In this document: in pieces, positions 1-7,812 of the stretch | How the letters are laid out: the number at the start of each line of letters is the position of its first letter | How positions within the stretch are numbered: position 1 is the first letter of the stretch | Source: CAYZJD01 sp964483455 | GTDB taxonomy: Bacteria > Acidobacteriota > Terriglobia > Bryobacterales > Bryobacteraceae | Direction: 5' to 3' | Assembly (NCBI GenBank): GCA_964483455.1 | Contig: CAZACK010000016.1 | Location: 1 to 64,000 of the forward strand | DNA length: 64,000 bases | Notes under the pieces: generated by a model | Seen by the model: only the letters and a program-made list of their open reading frames with translations | Told to the model about the DNA's origin: nothing | Database searches by the model: none | Made by a program: the position numbers and the translations under genes

Positions 1-70
1 GTAAAATGATCATGAACCGCCGCCACCAACTTTCAACTGCCGTCAGGACACCGTCGCGATCGCGGTCTGC

Positions 71-763
71 GTGATCATTTCGGGGACCGGTTGCGCCTCG
101 AAGAAGTACGTGCGGGAACAGGTGGGTCCGCTCCAGCAGAGGGTGGGCGACCTGGAGAAGAAATCGACGGCGCAGGCCGGCGACATCGAAGAACTGGAGA
201 AAGGAGTCTCACGGGCGGACGAGAAGGCGGTGACGGCCGACAGCCGTGCCTCGGCGGCCGCACGGGAGGCCGCCCAAGCCGGCCAACAGGCATCCGCTGC
301 CGCCAAAGGCGCGGGTGAAGCCCGAAGCCTCGCCGAGAAGGGGATCGGTCGGGCCGGAGAATTGGAAAGCGCGCTGGCCGCGAAGCTTGAGAGCTCGGGC
401 AACTTCAAGCTCGCCTCCGCCGATGCGATCCTGTTCGGATACGCATCCAGCGATCTGACCAACGAAGCGAAGTCCCAACTCGACGCCGCGGCGCGGAAGA
501 TCGCAAGCCTGAAGCGTTACGTGGTGGAAGTGCAGGGCTACACCGATCCGACGGGTACGGTGGAATACAACCTCGAACTGAGCCGGAGGCGGGCCGCCGC
601 CGTCGTCCGCTACCTGACCGTCACTCACAAGATCCCGCTGCACCGGATGCACACCATGGGATACGGGAGCGAAGCGCCGGCGGCGGACAACAAGACGCGC
701 GAAGGAAGGAAACAGAATCGCCGCGTGGAGGTGCGGGTGCTGGTTCCCGACTCGAGCAGCTAA
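71..763 (+). CDS. OmpA-family (Pal-like) outer-membrane lipoprotein, 5' end apparently frameshifted
   Basis: The C-terminal half (about residues 115-225) is an OmpA/Pal peptidoglycan-binding domain, with motifs GYTDPTG and NLELSRRRAAAVV. It is preceded by an Ala/Glu-rich stretch (about 10-100) that looks like a trimeric coiled coil. The protein should sit in the periplasm, tethered to the outer membrane and gripping peptidoglycan. The only start in this frame is GTG at 71, which leaves a truncated signal, MIISGTGCA. That stretch contains a lipobox (SGTGC) but is too short to export. In another frame ATG 6 or ATG 12 reads MNRRHQLSTA. Joined by a one-base shift near 48-52 to TVAIAVCVIISGTGC, it makes a normal lipoprotein signal peptide. 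A sequencing error or a real frameshift is therefore likely. The family call is secure; the start is not. Confidence 0.85.
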   Translation: MIISGTGCASKKYVREQVGPLQQRVGDLEKKSTAQAGDIEELEKGVSRADEKAVTADSRASAAAREAAQAGQQASAAAKGAGEARSLAEKGIGRAGELESALAAKLESSGNFKLASADAILFGYASSDLTNEAKSQLDAAARKIASLKRYVVEVQGYTDPTGTVEYNLELSRRRAAAVVRYLTVTHKIPLHRMHTMGYGSEAPAADNKTREGRKQNRRVEVRVLVPDSSS

Positions 764-777
764 CGCCCGGCCGGAAT

Positions 778-2028
778 TCACTCGTACCGCAGGGCCTCTG
801 CCGGCGCGATCCGCGCCGCGCTCCGCGCCGGGTAGATCGTCGCCAGGAAGCTCACCAGGATCGCGGCCCCCGCGATCCACACGCCATCCACCCAGCGCGG
901 GTCGAACGGCACGAAGCTGAGCGCGTAGACCTCCTCGTCGAGGCGAAGCCACCGGTAGCGGCCGGCAAGTGTACACAGCGTGTAGCCCGCCGCGAGCCCG
1001 AGGGCGGTCCCCACCGTGCCGATGAGCAGCCCCTGGTAGAGGAAGATCCGGCGGATCTGTTCCACTTTGGCGCCCATTGACATGAGGATCGCGATGTCGC
1101 GGTGCTTCTCCATCACCATCATCACCAACGCAATCAGGATGTTGAGCGAAGCCACCAGCTCGATGAGGCCGATGGTGACGATGGTGACGGTCTTCTCCAT
1201 GCGGAGCGCGTTGAAGATCTGGCGGTTCTGCTCGATCCAGTGCGTGGCCGCCAGTTTCGGTCCGACCAGGCGTTCGGCGCTCCGGCTGACTTCCGGGGCG
1301 AGATCGAGGTCGTCGATCTTCAGCTCGATGGCGTTTACCACGTCCTTCAAGCCGAAGATCCGCTGCGCCTGCCTGACGGACGTGAAAGCCCACTTCGCGT
1401 CCAGGTCGTAGAATCCGGTTTCGAAGATGCCGGCGACGCGGAAGCGGTGGTAGCTCGGCTTCGGCCCAAAGGGCGTCAACTCCCCCTGCGGGCTGATGAC
1501 CGTCGCAATGCTCTTGATCGGCAAACCGGTTTGTGCCGCCAGGCGGGAGCCGAGAATGATGCCGGGCGGCCCGGCCGCCGTTTGCAGCAGATCGAGCGAG
1601 CCTTCTCTCAGGTAGCGGCGCAAGTCCTCCACATGCTGTGGAGAATCGAGGGCGATCCCCTTGAGGACGGCGCCGTCCGACTGCACGGGGCTGGAAAGAA
1701 ACACCGCTCCGTAAAGCGTCGGGGCCGCGCTGGTGACGTGCGGCAGTCTGCGCACTTTCTCGACGACCGTCCTCCAGTCCTCGATGCCGTAACCGGCGTC
1801 CTTTTCGAGGATTGTGACGTGGGCGGTGGCGCCGAGCAGGTTGCGTTGCAGCGTGGTTCGGAAGCCGTTATTGATGGCCAGCGCGATGACGAGGGCCATC
1901 ACCCCGGCGGCGACTCCAACGATCGAAATCGCCGTAATCACCGAAATCACGGCCTGCTTGCGTTTCGCTCTGAGGTAGCGGAGGGCGACGAACAGCTCGA
2001 ACCGGGCGGGACCGTGCTCAGCAGCCAT
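778..2028 (-). CDS. LolC/LolE-type FtsX ABC transporter permease
   Basis: This 416-residue inner-membrane protein has the MacB/FtsX layout. One transmembrane helix lies near residues 30-52 (SIVGVAAGVMALVIALAINN). A large periplasmic core domain follows, then three C-terminal helices near 275-300, 330-352 and 382-400, ending in YPARSAARIAPAEALRYE, the usual FtsX tail. Its length matches LolC/LolE, which with the ATPase LolD extract lipoproteins from the inner membrane. No lolD lies in the window, so the partner is elsewhere or outside the view. Its ATG (2026-2028) overlaps the end of lysS by 11 bases, so the two are probably co-transcribed and translationally coupled. The permease family is clear; the lipoprotein-release role is inferred from family. 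Confidence 0.85.
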   Translation of the reverse strand: MAAEHGPARFELFVALRYLRAKRKQAVISVITAISIVGVAAGVMALVIALAINNGFRTTLQRNLLGATAHVTILEKDAGYGIEDWRTVVEKVRRLPHVTSAAPTLYGAVFLSSPVQSDGAVLKGIALDSPQHVEDLRRYLREGSLDLLQTAAGPPGIILGSRLAAQTGLPIKSIATVISPQGELTPFGPKPSYHRFRVAGIFETGFYDLDAKWAFTSVRQAQRIFGLKDVVNAIELKIDDLDLAPEVSRSAERLVGPKLAATHWIEQNRQIFNALRMEKTVTIVTIGLIELVASLNILIALVMMVMEKHRDIAILMSMGAKVEQIRRIFLYQGLLIGTVGTALGLAAGYTLCTLAGRYRWLRLDEEVYALSFVPFDPRWVDGVWIAGAAILVSFLATIYPARSAARIAPAEALRYE

Positions 2029-3478
2029 CGAGTTCGCGAAGGCGCTCGGCGAGTCCGATCGGCCCTTCAGCGCGCAGCAGCGGGAACAGGATCACGTCCC
2101 GGATGGAGCGCGAGTTGGTCAGCAGCATGGTGAGGCGGTCGATGCCGATCCCCTCGCCGGCGGTGGGCGGCATCCCGTAGCACAGGGCGCGCAGAAAGTC
2201 CTCGTCCATCTGGTGGGCTTCCTCATCGCCCTTCTCTCGCAGCCTGAGCTGCATCTCGAACCGGCGGCGCTGCTCCTGGGGATCGTTCAGCTCGGTGTAG
2301 GCGTTGCCGATCTCCATGCCGGCGGCGTAGATCTCGAACCGCTCGACGAAATCAGGCTCGCCTGGCTTCTGCTTGGACAGCGGCGAAACCTCGACCGGGT
2401 AGTCGTAGATAATGACCGGCTGGATGAGCTTGGGCTCCACGTGCTGTTCGAAAAGCTCGACGAGCACGTGCCCCTTAAGGCTGCCCGGGTCGACCGCCAC
2501 GCCGGGCGCGAACTCGTGAACGGCCTCGCGCATCGAAAGCCGGCGGACGTTGGTGAAGTCGATCGGGTGGCCTTGGTAATCCACCGTCGCGGAACCCGTG
2601 GCGTCCAGCGCCGTCTGCCGGAGCAGTCCGGCGGTGAGGTCCATCAGGCCGTGATAGTCCGTGTAGGCCTGGTAGAACTCGAGCATGGTGAACTCAGGGT
2701 TGTACTTGAACGACACTCCCTCGTTCCGGAAGTTGCGGTTGATTTCGTAGACGCGGTCGAGCCCGCCGACGATGAGCCGCTTCAGGTAAAGCTCCGGCGC
2801 GATCCGGAGATACAAATCCATGTCGAGCGTATTGTGGTGGGTGATGAACGGGCGGGCCGCCGCGCCGCCGTACAGCGGTTGCAGCATCGGCGTCTCGACC
2901 TCGATGAAGCCGTGCGCTTCAAGCTGCCGCCGGAGCGAGGCCACGACGCGGCTGCGGGTCACGAAGACGCGGCGAACCTCCGGATTCGCGACCAGGTCGA
3001 GATAGCGCTGGCGGTAGCGGATCTCGACGTCCTCCAGTCCGTGCCACTTCTCCGGCATCGACAGCAATGTCTTCGAGAGGTGCGCCAGCCGTTCCACGTG
3101 AACGGATAGTTCGCCCGTCCTGGTGCGGAACAGGTAGCCCTCCGCGCCGGCGATGTCGCCGATCTCCAGGTGACGGAACAAGGCGAAGTCGTTTTCCGGA
3201 ACGTTGTCCGCGCGGACGTAGATTTGCAGCCGTTCGCCCCCTTGCTGGAGGTGGGCGAAGCCGGCCTTGCCCATCGGGCGGATCGTCTGGATGCGCCCGC
3301 AGACACGCACGTCGATGCGAGGATTCAGTTCCTCGGCCGTCTTCGAAAAATACCCGGCGATGACTTCCGGGATGGTGTGCGTGAAATCGAAGCGTCGGCC
3401 GTAAGCGCTGAAGCCGAGCGCCTCGATGTCGCGGATCCGCTTCAGGCGCTGCTGGAGCAGCTCTTGCTCAAGGGACAA
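2018..3478 (-). CDS. lysS: lysyl-tRNA synthetase, class II
   Basis: This 486-residue cytosolic enzyme charges tRNA-Lys with lysine using ATP. An N-terminal OB-fold anticodon-binding domain (about 55-150) precedes the class II catalytic core. Motif 2 is visible as RNFRNEGVS with NPEFTMLEFYQAY, and motif 3 as GIGIDRLTMLLTNS near the C-terminus. The start chosen is TTG at 3476-3478, giving MSLEQELLQQRLKRI. A Shine-Dalgarno GAGGAG lies about 6 bases upstream (reverse complement of 3485-3490). A minus-strand -10 box TATAAT (3505-3510) lies just beyond. Downstream it overlaps the LolC-like permease gene by 11 bases. Length and motifs are typical, and nothing appears missing. Confidence 0.96.
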   Translation of the reverse strand: MSLEQELLQQRLKRIRDIEALGFSAYGRRFDFTHTIPEVIAGYFSKTAEELNPRIDVRVCGRIQTIRPMGKAGFAHLQQGGERLQIYVRADNVPENDFALFRHLEIGDIAGAEGYLFRTRTGELSVHVERLAHLSKTLLSMPEKWHGLEDVEIRYRQRYLDLVANPEVRRVFVTRSRVVASLRRQLEAHGFIEVETPMLQPLYGGAAARPFITHHNTLDMDLYLRIAPELYLKRLIVGGLDRVYEINRNFRNEGVSFKYNPEFTMLEFYQAYTDYHGLMDLTAGLLRQTALDATGSATVDYQGHPIDFTNVRRLSMREAVHEFAPGVAVDPGSLKGHVLVELFEQHVEPKLIQPVIIYDYPVEVSPLSKQKPGEPDFVERFEIYAAGMEIGNAYTELNDPQEQRRRFEMQLRLREKGDEEAHQMDEDFLRALCYGMPPTAGEGIGIDRLTMLLTNSRSIRDVILFPLLRAEGPIGLAERLRELDGC

Positions 3479-3504
3479 GAAAATCTCCTCGCGGGAAGCT
3501 TCCT

Positions 3505-3512
3505 ATTATAAT
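3505..3512. promoter_or_regulatory. Overlapping divergent -10 boxes for lysS and the glycosyltransferase
   Basis: TATAAT reads on the plus strand at 3507-3512 and on the minus strand at 3505-3510, so one AT-rich patch serves both directions. On the plus strand only six bases separate the hexamer from the TTG start at 3519, which predicts a leaderless transcript. On the minus strand the lysS start follows after a Shine-Dalgarno. No convincing -35 hexamer is seen on either side. Confidence 0.6.
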
Positions 3513-3518
3513 TGAGCG

Positions 3519-4247
3519 TTGATTTCCCTCTCCATCGTCATCCCCGCTTACAACGAGGAAAAGCGTCTGCCGGAGACGCTGGCGTGCGTGCTCGGCTACC
3601 TTCGCCGGAGGGAGTGGTCATTTGCGGAAATCCTGGTGGTGGACGACGGCTCACGGGACGGGACGGCATCGGTGGTGGAGCGGGCGCGACAGGCGGAGCC
3701 GGCCATCCGGCTGCTACGGAATCCTGGCAATCGAGGCAAGGGCTACTCGGTGCGGCACGGTATGCTCGAGGCGAAGGGCGGCTGGGTGCTGTTCTCCGAC
3801 GCGGACCTGTCGGCGCCGATCGAGGAATTGGACAAGCTTCTGGAAGTCGCCCGGACGCGCGGTGCCTCGGTGGTGATCGGGTCGCGGGCGCTCGATCGTT
3901 CCCTTATCGAGGTTCACCAGTCGGCCTTCCGCGAAACCGCCGGGCGGATCTTCAACCGGCTGATGCGAATCCTGACGGGGTTGCCGTTCAAGGACACGCA
4001 GTGCGGCTTCAAGCTGTTCGAGGCACGCGCGGCGAAGGAGGTTTTCCGGAGGCAGCGCCTCGATCGGTTCGGCTTCGACGCCGAAGTTCTGTTCATCGCG
4101 CGGCGGCGCGGATACCGAATGGAGGAAGTGCCGGTTCGCTGGAGCCACTCCGAGGGGACCAAGGTGAGCATGTTCCGCGACAGCGTGAACATGTTCCTTG
4201 ACCTGCTGCGGGTGCGCTGGAATCAGGCGCGCGGGAGGTACGGGTGA
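3519..4247 (+). CDS. Family 2 glycosyltransferase, dolichyl/polyprenyl-phosphate sugar transferase type
   Basis: This 242-residue protein is a GT-A glycosyltransferase of the DPG-synthase/Alg5 type. Such enzymes transfer a sugar from a nucleotide donor to a polyprenyl phosphate at the cytoplasmic membrane face. It opens directly with SIVIPAYNEEKRLPET. Then come VVDDGSRDGT, the metal-binding DxD as FSDADLSAP (about residue 90), QCGFKLF and RFGFDAEVLFIARRRGY, all hallmarks of this subfamily. No transmembrane helix follows, unlike GtrB or DPMS relatives. The start is TTG 3519: the reading frame is closed at 3513 and the family begins exactly here. There is no Shine-Dalgarno, and a TATAAT ends six bases before the start, suggesting leaderless translation. 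The sugar and acceptor are unknown. Confidence 0.88.
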   Translation: MISLSIVIPAYNEEKRLPETLACVLGYLRRREWSFAEILVVDDGSRDGTASVVERARQAEPAIRLLRNPGNRGKGYSVRHGMLEAKGGWVLFSDADLSAPIEELDKLLEVARTRGASVVIGSRALDRSLIEVHQSAFRETAGRIFNRLMRILTGLPFKDTQCGFKLFEARAAKEVFRRQRLDRFGFDAEVLFIARRRGYRMEEVPVRWSHSEGTKVSMFRDSVNMFLDLLRVRWNQARGRYG

Positions 4248-4280
4248 GGGCGATGCAAGCACCCGGGTCATCCTATTGGT

Positions 4281-4517
4281 ATGAAGCCGGCGGTTTCCAT
4301 CCCCGACCAGGTGTTCGAGCAAGCCGAACAGCTTGCACGCCGGACCAGGAAATCGCGCAGTCAGTTGTTTAGCGACGCGCTTCGAGAGTACGTGGCGCGG
4401 CATGCGCCGGACGAAGTCACGGCCGCGATGGACCGTGTTTGGGCAGAACTGGGTGATGCACAGGACGAGTTCCTTTCGTCGGCCGCCCGCCGCGCACTGA
4501 AGCGTTGCGAGTGGTGA
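4281..4517 (+). CDS. Ribbon-helix-helix antitoxin, MazE/CopG type
   Basis: This 78-residue protein begins MKPAVSIPDQVFEQAEQLAR with a central SRSQLFSDALREYVARH, the beta-strand plus two-helix pattern of ribbon-helix-helix antitoxins. The acidic tail MDRVWAELGDAQDEF would wrap the toxin, and the protein would repress its own promoter. Its stop (4515-4517) overlaps a GTG start for a MazF-like toxin frame, the usual coupled arrangement. That toxin is broken (next entry), so this antitoxin is probably orphaned. It looks intact, with no frameshift. Family call is by pattern recognition. Confidence 0.8.
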   Translation: MKPAVSIPDQVFEQAEQLARRTRKSRSQLFSDALREYVARHAPDEVTAAMDRVWAELGDAQDEFLSSAARRALKRCEW

Positions 4518-4725
4518 TCTCGCAGGGCGAAGTCTGGTGGGCCGGCGTGCCTGCTGTAACGAGATCGGGTCGAGGGTTTCGACTGGTCTACCCAGAGATT
4601 CCGTGGCCAACGCCTCTCAAATCATTACGCTCGACAGAGCGCTACTCACCGAGCGCGTGGGTAAGCTGCCCCACGGCAAACTGAAGCTGATTCTCTCAGG
4701 CATTGAGGTTGTGATTGGAAAGTGA
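4511..4725 (+). pseudogene. MazF/PemK-type endoribonuclease toxin, internally deleted
   Basis: Starting at GTG 4511 or 4514, which overlaps the antitoxin stop, the frame reads VVISQGEVWWAGVPA, the signature beginning of MazF. The frame is then lost. From about 4560, in another frame, the sequence reads STGLPRDSVANASQIITLDR followed by LLTERVGKL, the standard MazF C-terminal third, ending at 4725. A normal MazF is about 110 residues; only about 70 codons remain here. The middle, roughly 40 residues holding the substrate-binding core, has been deleted near 4555 with a frame change. A simple sequencing error cannot explain the missing length. Certainty that it is a MazF relic is high; exact junctions are approximate. 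Confidence 0.8.
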
Positions 4726-4734
4726 CGACGAGGG

Positions 4735-4893
4735 CCGCGTTGTCCTGGAGGCGTCAGTCGACGGACGCAGAGGACGTCCCGACGCCTGTTGGAAGGGTCG
4801 CCCTGGACGACGACGCATGAGGGCCGTTAGCGGGCCCGGTGTGACTGCGGGGCCGAACTCCGGCCAGTCGTCCTCACTTCCGGCGGACCTCGC
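4735..4893 (-). pseudogene. Second MazF-like relic on the opposite strand
   Basis: Read on the minus strand directly downstream of the antitoxin remnant at 4894-5079, one frame gives SCVVVQGDPSNRRRDVLCV (about 4760-4818). This matches the MazF core pattern PVVVVQGD-FNRS-DTVLCV. Just upstream another frame gives W-EFG-type residues resembling the MazF N-terminus. The frames do not connect and the C-terminal third is absent. This is a weak but specific resemblance; I rate it plausible because of the antitoxin remnant beside it. Confidence 0.45.
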
Positions 4894-5079
4894 TCACCAC
4901 TGGTCCCGAACTCTCGATCGGAGCTTGGCCTGCATCGCCGCCGCCGAGCGCTCTTCAGACGAGTGGGGTTCGTCACCGTAGGCCCGGTTGAGCTGTTTCA
5001 CGACCCGTTCATTGCCACGACTGCGAAGAAGGCACTCCAGAGCGAGCGAGAGCAGCCGGGGAACAAACTCCATTACCAT
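4894..5079 (-). pseudogene. Remnant of a second MazE-like antitoxin
   Basis: This 61-codon frame (ATG at 5077-5079) ends NRAYGDEPHSSEERSAAAMQ and then LRSRVRDQW, the acidic tail pattern of MazE-type antitoxins (NRVYGDE-...-REW). LALECLLRSRG resembles the second helix of the ribbon-helix-helix fold. The N-terminal beta strand and first helix (normally about 30 residues) are missing: a TAG stop lies immediately upstream and recR ends 20 bases away. It probably cannot bind DNA. It sits tail to tail with the broken mazF at 4511-4725, so two decayed modules face each other. A small expressed protein cannot be excluded. Confidence 0.55.
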
Positions 5080-5098
5080 ATGCTATCCCCCCGGGCCG

Positions 5099-5698
5099 CT
5101 ACATCTCCCGCCGGTTTTCCAGCGACTTCAGCATCGTCACCTCATCGGCGAATTCCAGGTCGCTGCCGACGGGGATTCCCATGGCGATGCGCGTCACCTT
5201 CAGTCCGAGCGGCTTGAGCAGCCGCGCCAGGTAGGCGGCGGTGGCCTCGCCCTCCGTGGTCGGGTTGGTGGCGAGGATGACCTCTTTGATCTGGCCCGAT
5301 TCCAGCCGTTCGAGGAGGCTGGTGATCTTCAGTTGGTCCGGGCCGATTCCGCGCAGCGGCGAGATCGAACCATGCAGCACGTGATACAGGCCCTGGTACA
5401 TCCGGGTGGTTTCGACTGGCAGGATGTTGTGCGGCTCCTCCACGACGCATACCACCGAGCCATCCCTCCCAGGATCCGCGCAGAACGGGCATAGCTCGCT
5501 GTCGCTGATGTTGTTGCAGGAAGCGCACAGGCCGAGCTTGTCCTTCACATCGAAGAGCGCCTGCGCCAGGCGCTCCGCATCCTCGCGCGGCGTGCGCAGA
5601 ACGTGGAAGGCGAGGCGCTGGGCCGACTTCGGCCCGATGCCGGGAAAGCGCTTGAATTCGAGGATCAAGCGCGCCAGAGGTTCCGCGAAATCAGGCAT
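5099..5698 (-). CDS. recR: Recombination mediator protein RecR
   Basis: This 199-residue protein has the full RecR layout. A helix-hairpin-helix lies at the N-terminus (FPGIGPKSAQRLAFHVL, about 18-34). A C4 zinc finger uses Cys58, Cys61, Cys70 and Cys73, and a Toprim domain begins at VCVVEEP near residue 83. RecR with RecO loads RecA on gapped DNA. The ATG at 5696-5698 is clear. The gene follows ybaB by only a few bases and is the last member of the dnaX-ybaB-recR cluster found in many bacteria. Confidence 0.97.
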   Translation of the reverse strand: MPDFAEPLARLILEFKRFPGIGPKSAQRLAFHVLRTPREDAERLAQALFDVKDKLGLCASCNNISDSELCPFCADPGRDGSVVCVVEEPHNILPVETTRMYQGLYHVLHGSISPLRGIGPDQLKITSLLERLESGQIKEVILATNPTTEGEATAAYLARLLKPLGLKVTRIAMGIPVGSDLEFADEVTMLKSLENRREM

Positions 5699-5701
5699 GC
5701 G

Positions 5702-6010
5702 TTAGAACATTCCCGGCGGCAGGCCGAGCCCGCCCAGCAATCCGGCGGTCTTCTGCTGGATCGCCTCGTCGACTCTCTTGGACGCTTCGTTGCAGGCGGC
5801 CATCACCATGTCCTGGAGCATCTCGATGTCGCCCGCTACCTCCGGGTCGATCTTCACGGAAAGCACGTTCTTTTGGCCGCTCATGTGGACCGTGACCATG
5901 CCCCCTCCCGCCGAGGCGTCGACGCGGATCTGGGCGATCTCCTCCTGAAGGCGCTGCTGCATCTGCTGCGCCTGCTTCATCATTGCCTGCATGTTGCCGG
6001 GTAGTCGCAT
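5702..6010 (-). CDS. ybaB: Nucleoid-associated protein YbaB/EbfC
   Basis: This 102-residue protein has the YbaB pattern. A Gln/Met-rich N-terminal helix (MQAMMKQAQQMQQRLQEE) is followed by a central beta region (GGGMVTVHMSGQKNVLSVKI) and a C-terminal helix, ending in a Gly/Pro-rich tail. The family forms dimers that bind DNA. It lies between dnaX and recR with short gaps (30 and 3 bases), so one transcript is likely. Length and start are typical. Confidence 0.95.
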   Translation of the reverse strand: MRLPGNMQAMMKQAQQMQQRLQEEIAQIRVDASAGGGMVTVHMSGQKNVLSVKIDPEVAGDIEMLQDMVMAACNEASKRVDEAIQQKTAGLLGGLGLPPGMF

Positions 6011-6040
6011 GGTTGCTCCAGTTGGCCGCTGCTCGCGGCC

Positions 6041-7633
6041 TCATTCCTTCAGATTCCTCACAGCTCTCACCTGCCCGCCGAACATCTCCCGAAAGCGCTT
6101 CACTTCCGGGTGAGCCAGGGCGCGGGTCGTCAGTTCATTGTCCTCCGCCGGGGCGGAGTTGTTGGCGGGCGAGGCCGGTCCGGGGCCTTCGGCCGCGAAC
6201 TCGACCGAGACCTTCATCGCGCCGGCGCCGAGCTGAGCCAGCGCCCTGCGGATGTCAGGTTCTTTCATCGACAGGCGGAACTCCTTCGGGGTGACGAAGC
6301 GCAGTGTTCCGCCCGTTTCGGAGATCTCGGAGTGCTGGACCGCATCGGCGGTGAAAGTCATCCCCAAGTCAGTCAACACGGCCGCCAGTCTCGCCTGCCA
6401 GCCGGAGGTGCCGGCTGTCGCGCGCCCGCTCGCTGGACCGCGGGCGGGCGCCGGCCGAGGCGGATCCTGCTTCCGCGGCGGAGCTTGCGTCGTGGGCGCC
6501 GGCGGCGCGCCGCCAAGCGCCGCCAGTGCCTCTTCGATCGGCTGGAGTCTGCCGGCGTGTATCATCCGCAGCAGTCCGATCTCCGTGTGGAAGCGCGGCT
6601 CCATCGACCTCTGCAACTCACCGTACAGGTCGAGTGCGAGCTGCAACCAGCGCGTGAGATCCTCTTCGGAAAAAACCGCGCCGATCTCGGACAGGCGCCG
6701 GCGCTCGCCCGGTGAGGCAGCGATCAGCCGCGTGTCTGCCCCCGCGATTTTCGCCACCACCAGGTTGCGGAAATAGCGGGAAAGCTCGCGGCAGAAATGC
6801 TGGAGGTTGTGGCCGTTCCTCTCCAGTTCGGCTACTACTTCGAGCATCTTGCGGGGGTCGGATGCGGCCAGGGCTTCCGTCACCCGGTGGAGGGAATCCA
6901 GCGAGAACGCCCCGAGCAGCGCCCGCACCTCGGAGGCGGACAGCTTCGAGCCGCAGCAGGCGATCGCCTGATCGAGCGCGGAAAGCGAGTCCCGCACGCT
7001 GCCCTGCCCGGCCTGCGCCAGCACCGCCAGCACTTCCGCGTCGGCCTCGATGCCTTCCTGCCGGCAGATCCACTCCAGCCGCCCCACCACGTCGTCGAAG
7101 TCCACCGACCGGAAGCTGAACTGCTGGCAGCGCGACGCGATCGTCGCCGGAATTTTGTGCGCCTCCGTCGTGCAGAGGATGAACACCACCCACTCCGGCG
7201 GCTCCTCCAGAGTCTTCAACAATGCGTTGAAAGCCTCATTCGTGATCTGGTGCGCTTCGTCGATGATGAAGATCTTGTAACGATCGCGCGCCGGGCGGTA
7301 GCGAACGTTCTCGCGCAGTTCGCGCATCTCGTTGATGCCGCGGTTGGAGGCGGCGTCGATTTCGATGACGTCCACCGAGCCGCCGGCGGAGATCTCCACG
7401 CAGCTCGCGCATTTCCCGCAAGGCGCGGCGATCGGACCCTCGATGCAGTTCAGGCACCGGGCCAGGATGCGCGCAACCGTCGTCTTGCCGGTGCCGCGCT
7501 GTCCCGAGAAGATGTAGCCATGCGCCGCCCGGCGCTGCGCAATCGCGTTCTCCAGCGTGGTCTTCACGTGGTCTTGAGCGACCAACTCGGCGAACGTCTG
7601 GGGGCGGTATTTGCGGGCAAGAACGAAGTACAC
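6041..7633 (-). CDS. dnaX: DNA polymerase III subunits gamma/tau
   Basis: This is the clamp-loader ATPase of the replisome. From GTG at 7631-7633 it reads VYFVLARKYRPQTFAELVAQ, the normal beginning of the family. Walker A is GQRGTGKTT (44-52), zinc ligands are Cys63, Cys72, Cys75 and Cys78, and Walker B is IIDEAH (123-128). TTEAHKIPATIASRCQ and GSVRDSLSALDQA follow. A Pro/Ala-rich linker (about 385-415) precedes a short C-terminal domain; 530 residues in all. The open frame continues upstream to 8176, but that part crosses the octamer repeat array and the SRP RNA and is not protein-coding. There is no Shine-Dalgarno before the GTG, only 7 bases from the array. Confidence 0.95.
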   Translation of the reverse strand: MYFVLARKYRPQTFAELVAQDHVKTTLENAIAQRRAAHGYIFSGQRGTGKTTVARILARCLNCIEGPIAAPCGKCASCVEISAGGSVDVIEIDAASNRGINEMRELRENVRYRPARDRYKIFIIDEAHQITNEAFNALLKTLEEPPEWVVFILCTTEAHKIPATIASRCQQFSFRSVDFDDVVGRLEWICRQEGIEADAEVLAVLAQAGQGSVRDSLSALDQAIACCGSKLSASEVRALLGAFSLDSLHRVTEALAASDPRKMLEVVAELERNGHNLQHFCRELSRYFRNLVVAKIAGADTRLIAASPGERRRLSEIGAVFSEEDLTRWLQLALDLYGELQRSMEPRFHTEIGLLRMIHAGRLQPIEEALAALGGAPPAPTTQAPPRKQDPPRPAPARGPASGRATAGTSGWQARLAAVLTDLGMTFTADAVQHSEISETGGTLRFVTPKEFRLSMKEPDIRRALAQLGAGAMKVSVEFAAEGPGPASPANNSAPAEDNELTTRALAHPEVKRFREMFGGQVRAVRNLKE

Positions 7634-7640
7634 GTTTGGA

Positions 7641-7810
7641 CGGTTGGTCGGTTGCTCGGTTGTTCGGTTCTTTGGTTGGTCGGTTATCTGGTTGGTCGGT
7701 TTTCCGGCTGGAGCTGTTGAGTGGGCAACCGACACACCGGTGGCCGACCAACCGACGAACCTGCCAACCGAACAACCGGATAACCGAACAACCGAATAAC
7801 CAATCAACCG
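7641..7810. repeat. 8-nt periodic repeat array in inverted arrangement between SRP RNA and dnaX
   Basis: From 7641 the plus strand shows nine consecutive octamers of the form CGGTTNNY (CGGTTGGT, CGGTTGCT, CGGTTGTT, CGGTTCTT, TGGTTGGT and so on to 7712). About 32 bases of divergent sequence follow. Then about eight octamers of the complementary form, NNAACCG in phase (CGACCAAC, CGAACAAC, CGGATAAC and others), run to 7810. The 8-base phase holds throughout. The two arms could fold into one long imperfect hairpin of about 65 bp. The array starts 7 bases from the dnaX GTG and ends 2 bases from the SRP RNA, so it would be in the dnaX leader if the two are co-transcribed. Confidence 0.9.
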
Positions 7811-7812
7811 TC

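Noticed and set aside
4715..4981. 88-codon plus-strand frame after the mazF relic
   Set aside because: Low-complexity Arg/Gly-rich translation with no motif; the opposite strand shows MazF/MazE-like residues that explain the region better.
7641..7810. Possible CRISPR array
   Set aside because: The repeats are only 8 bases long, contiguous, without spacers, and inverted halfway; no cas genes are present.
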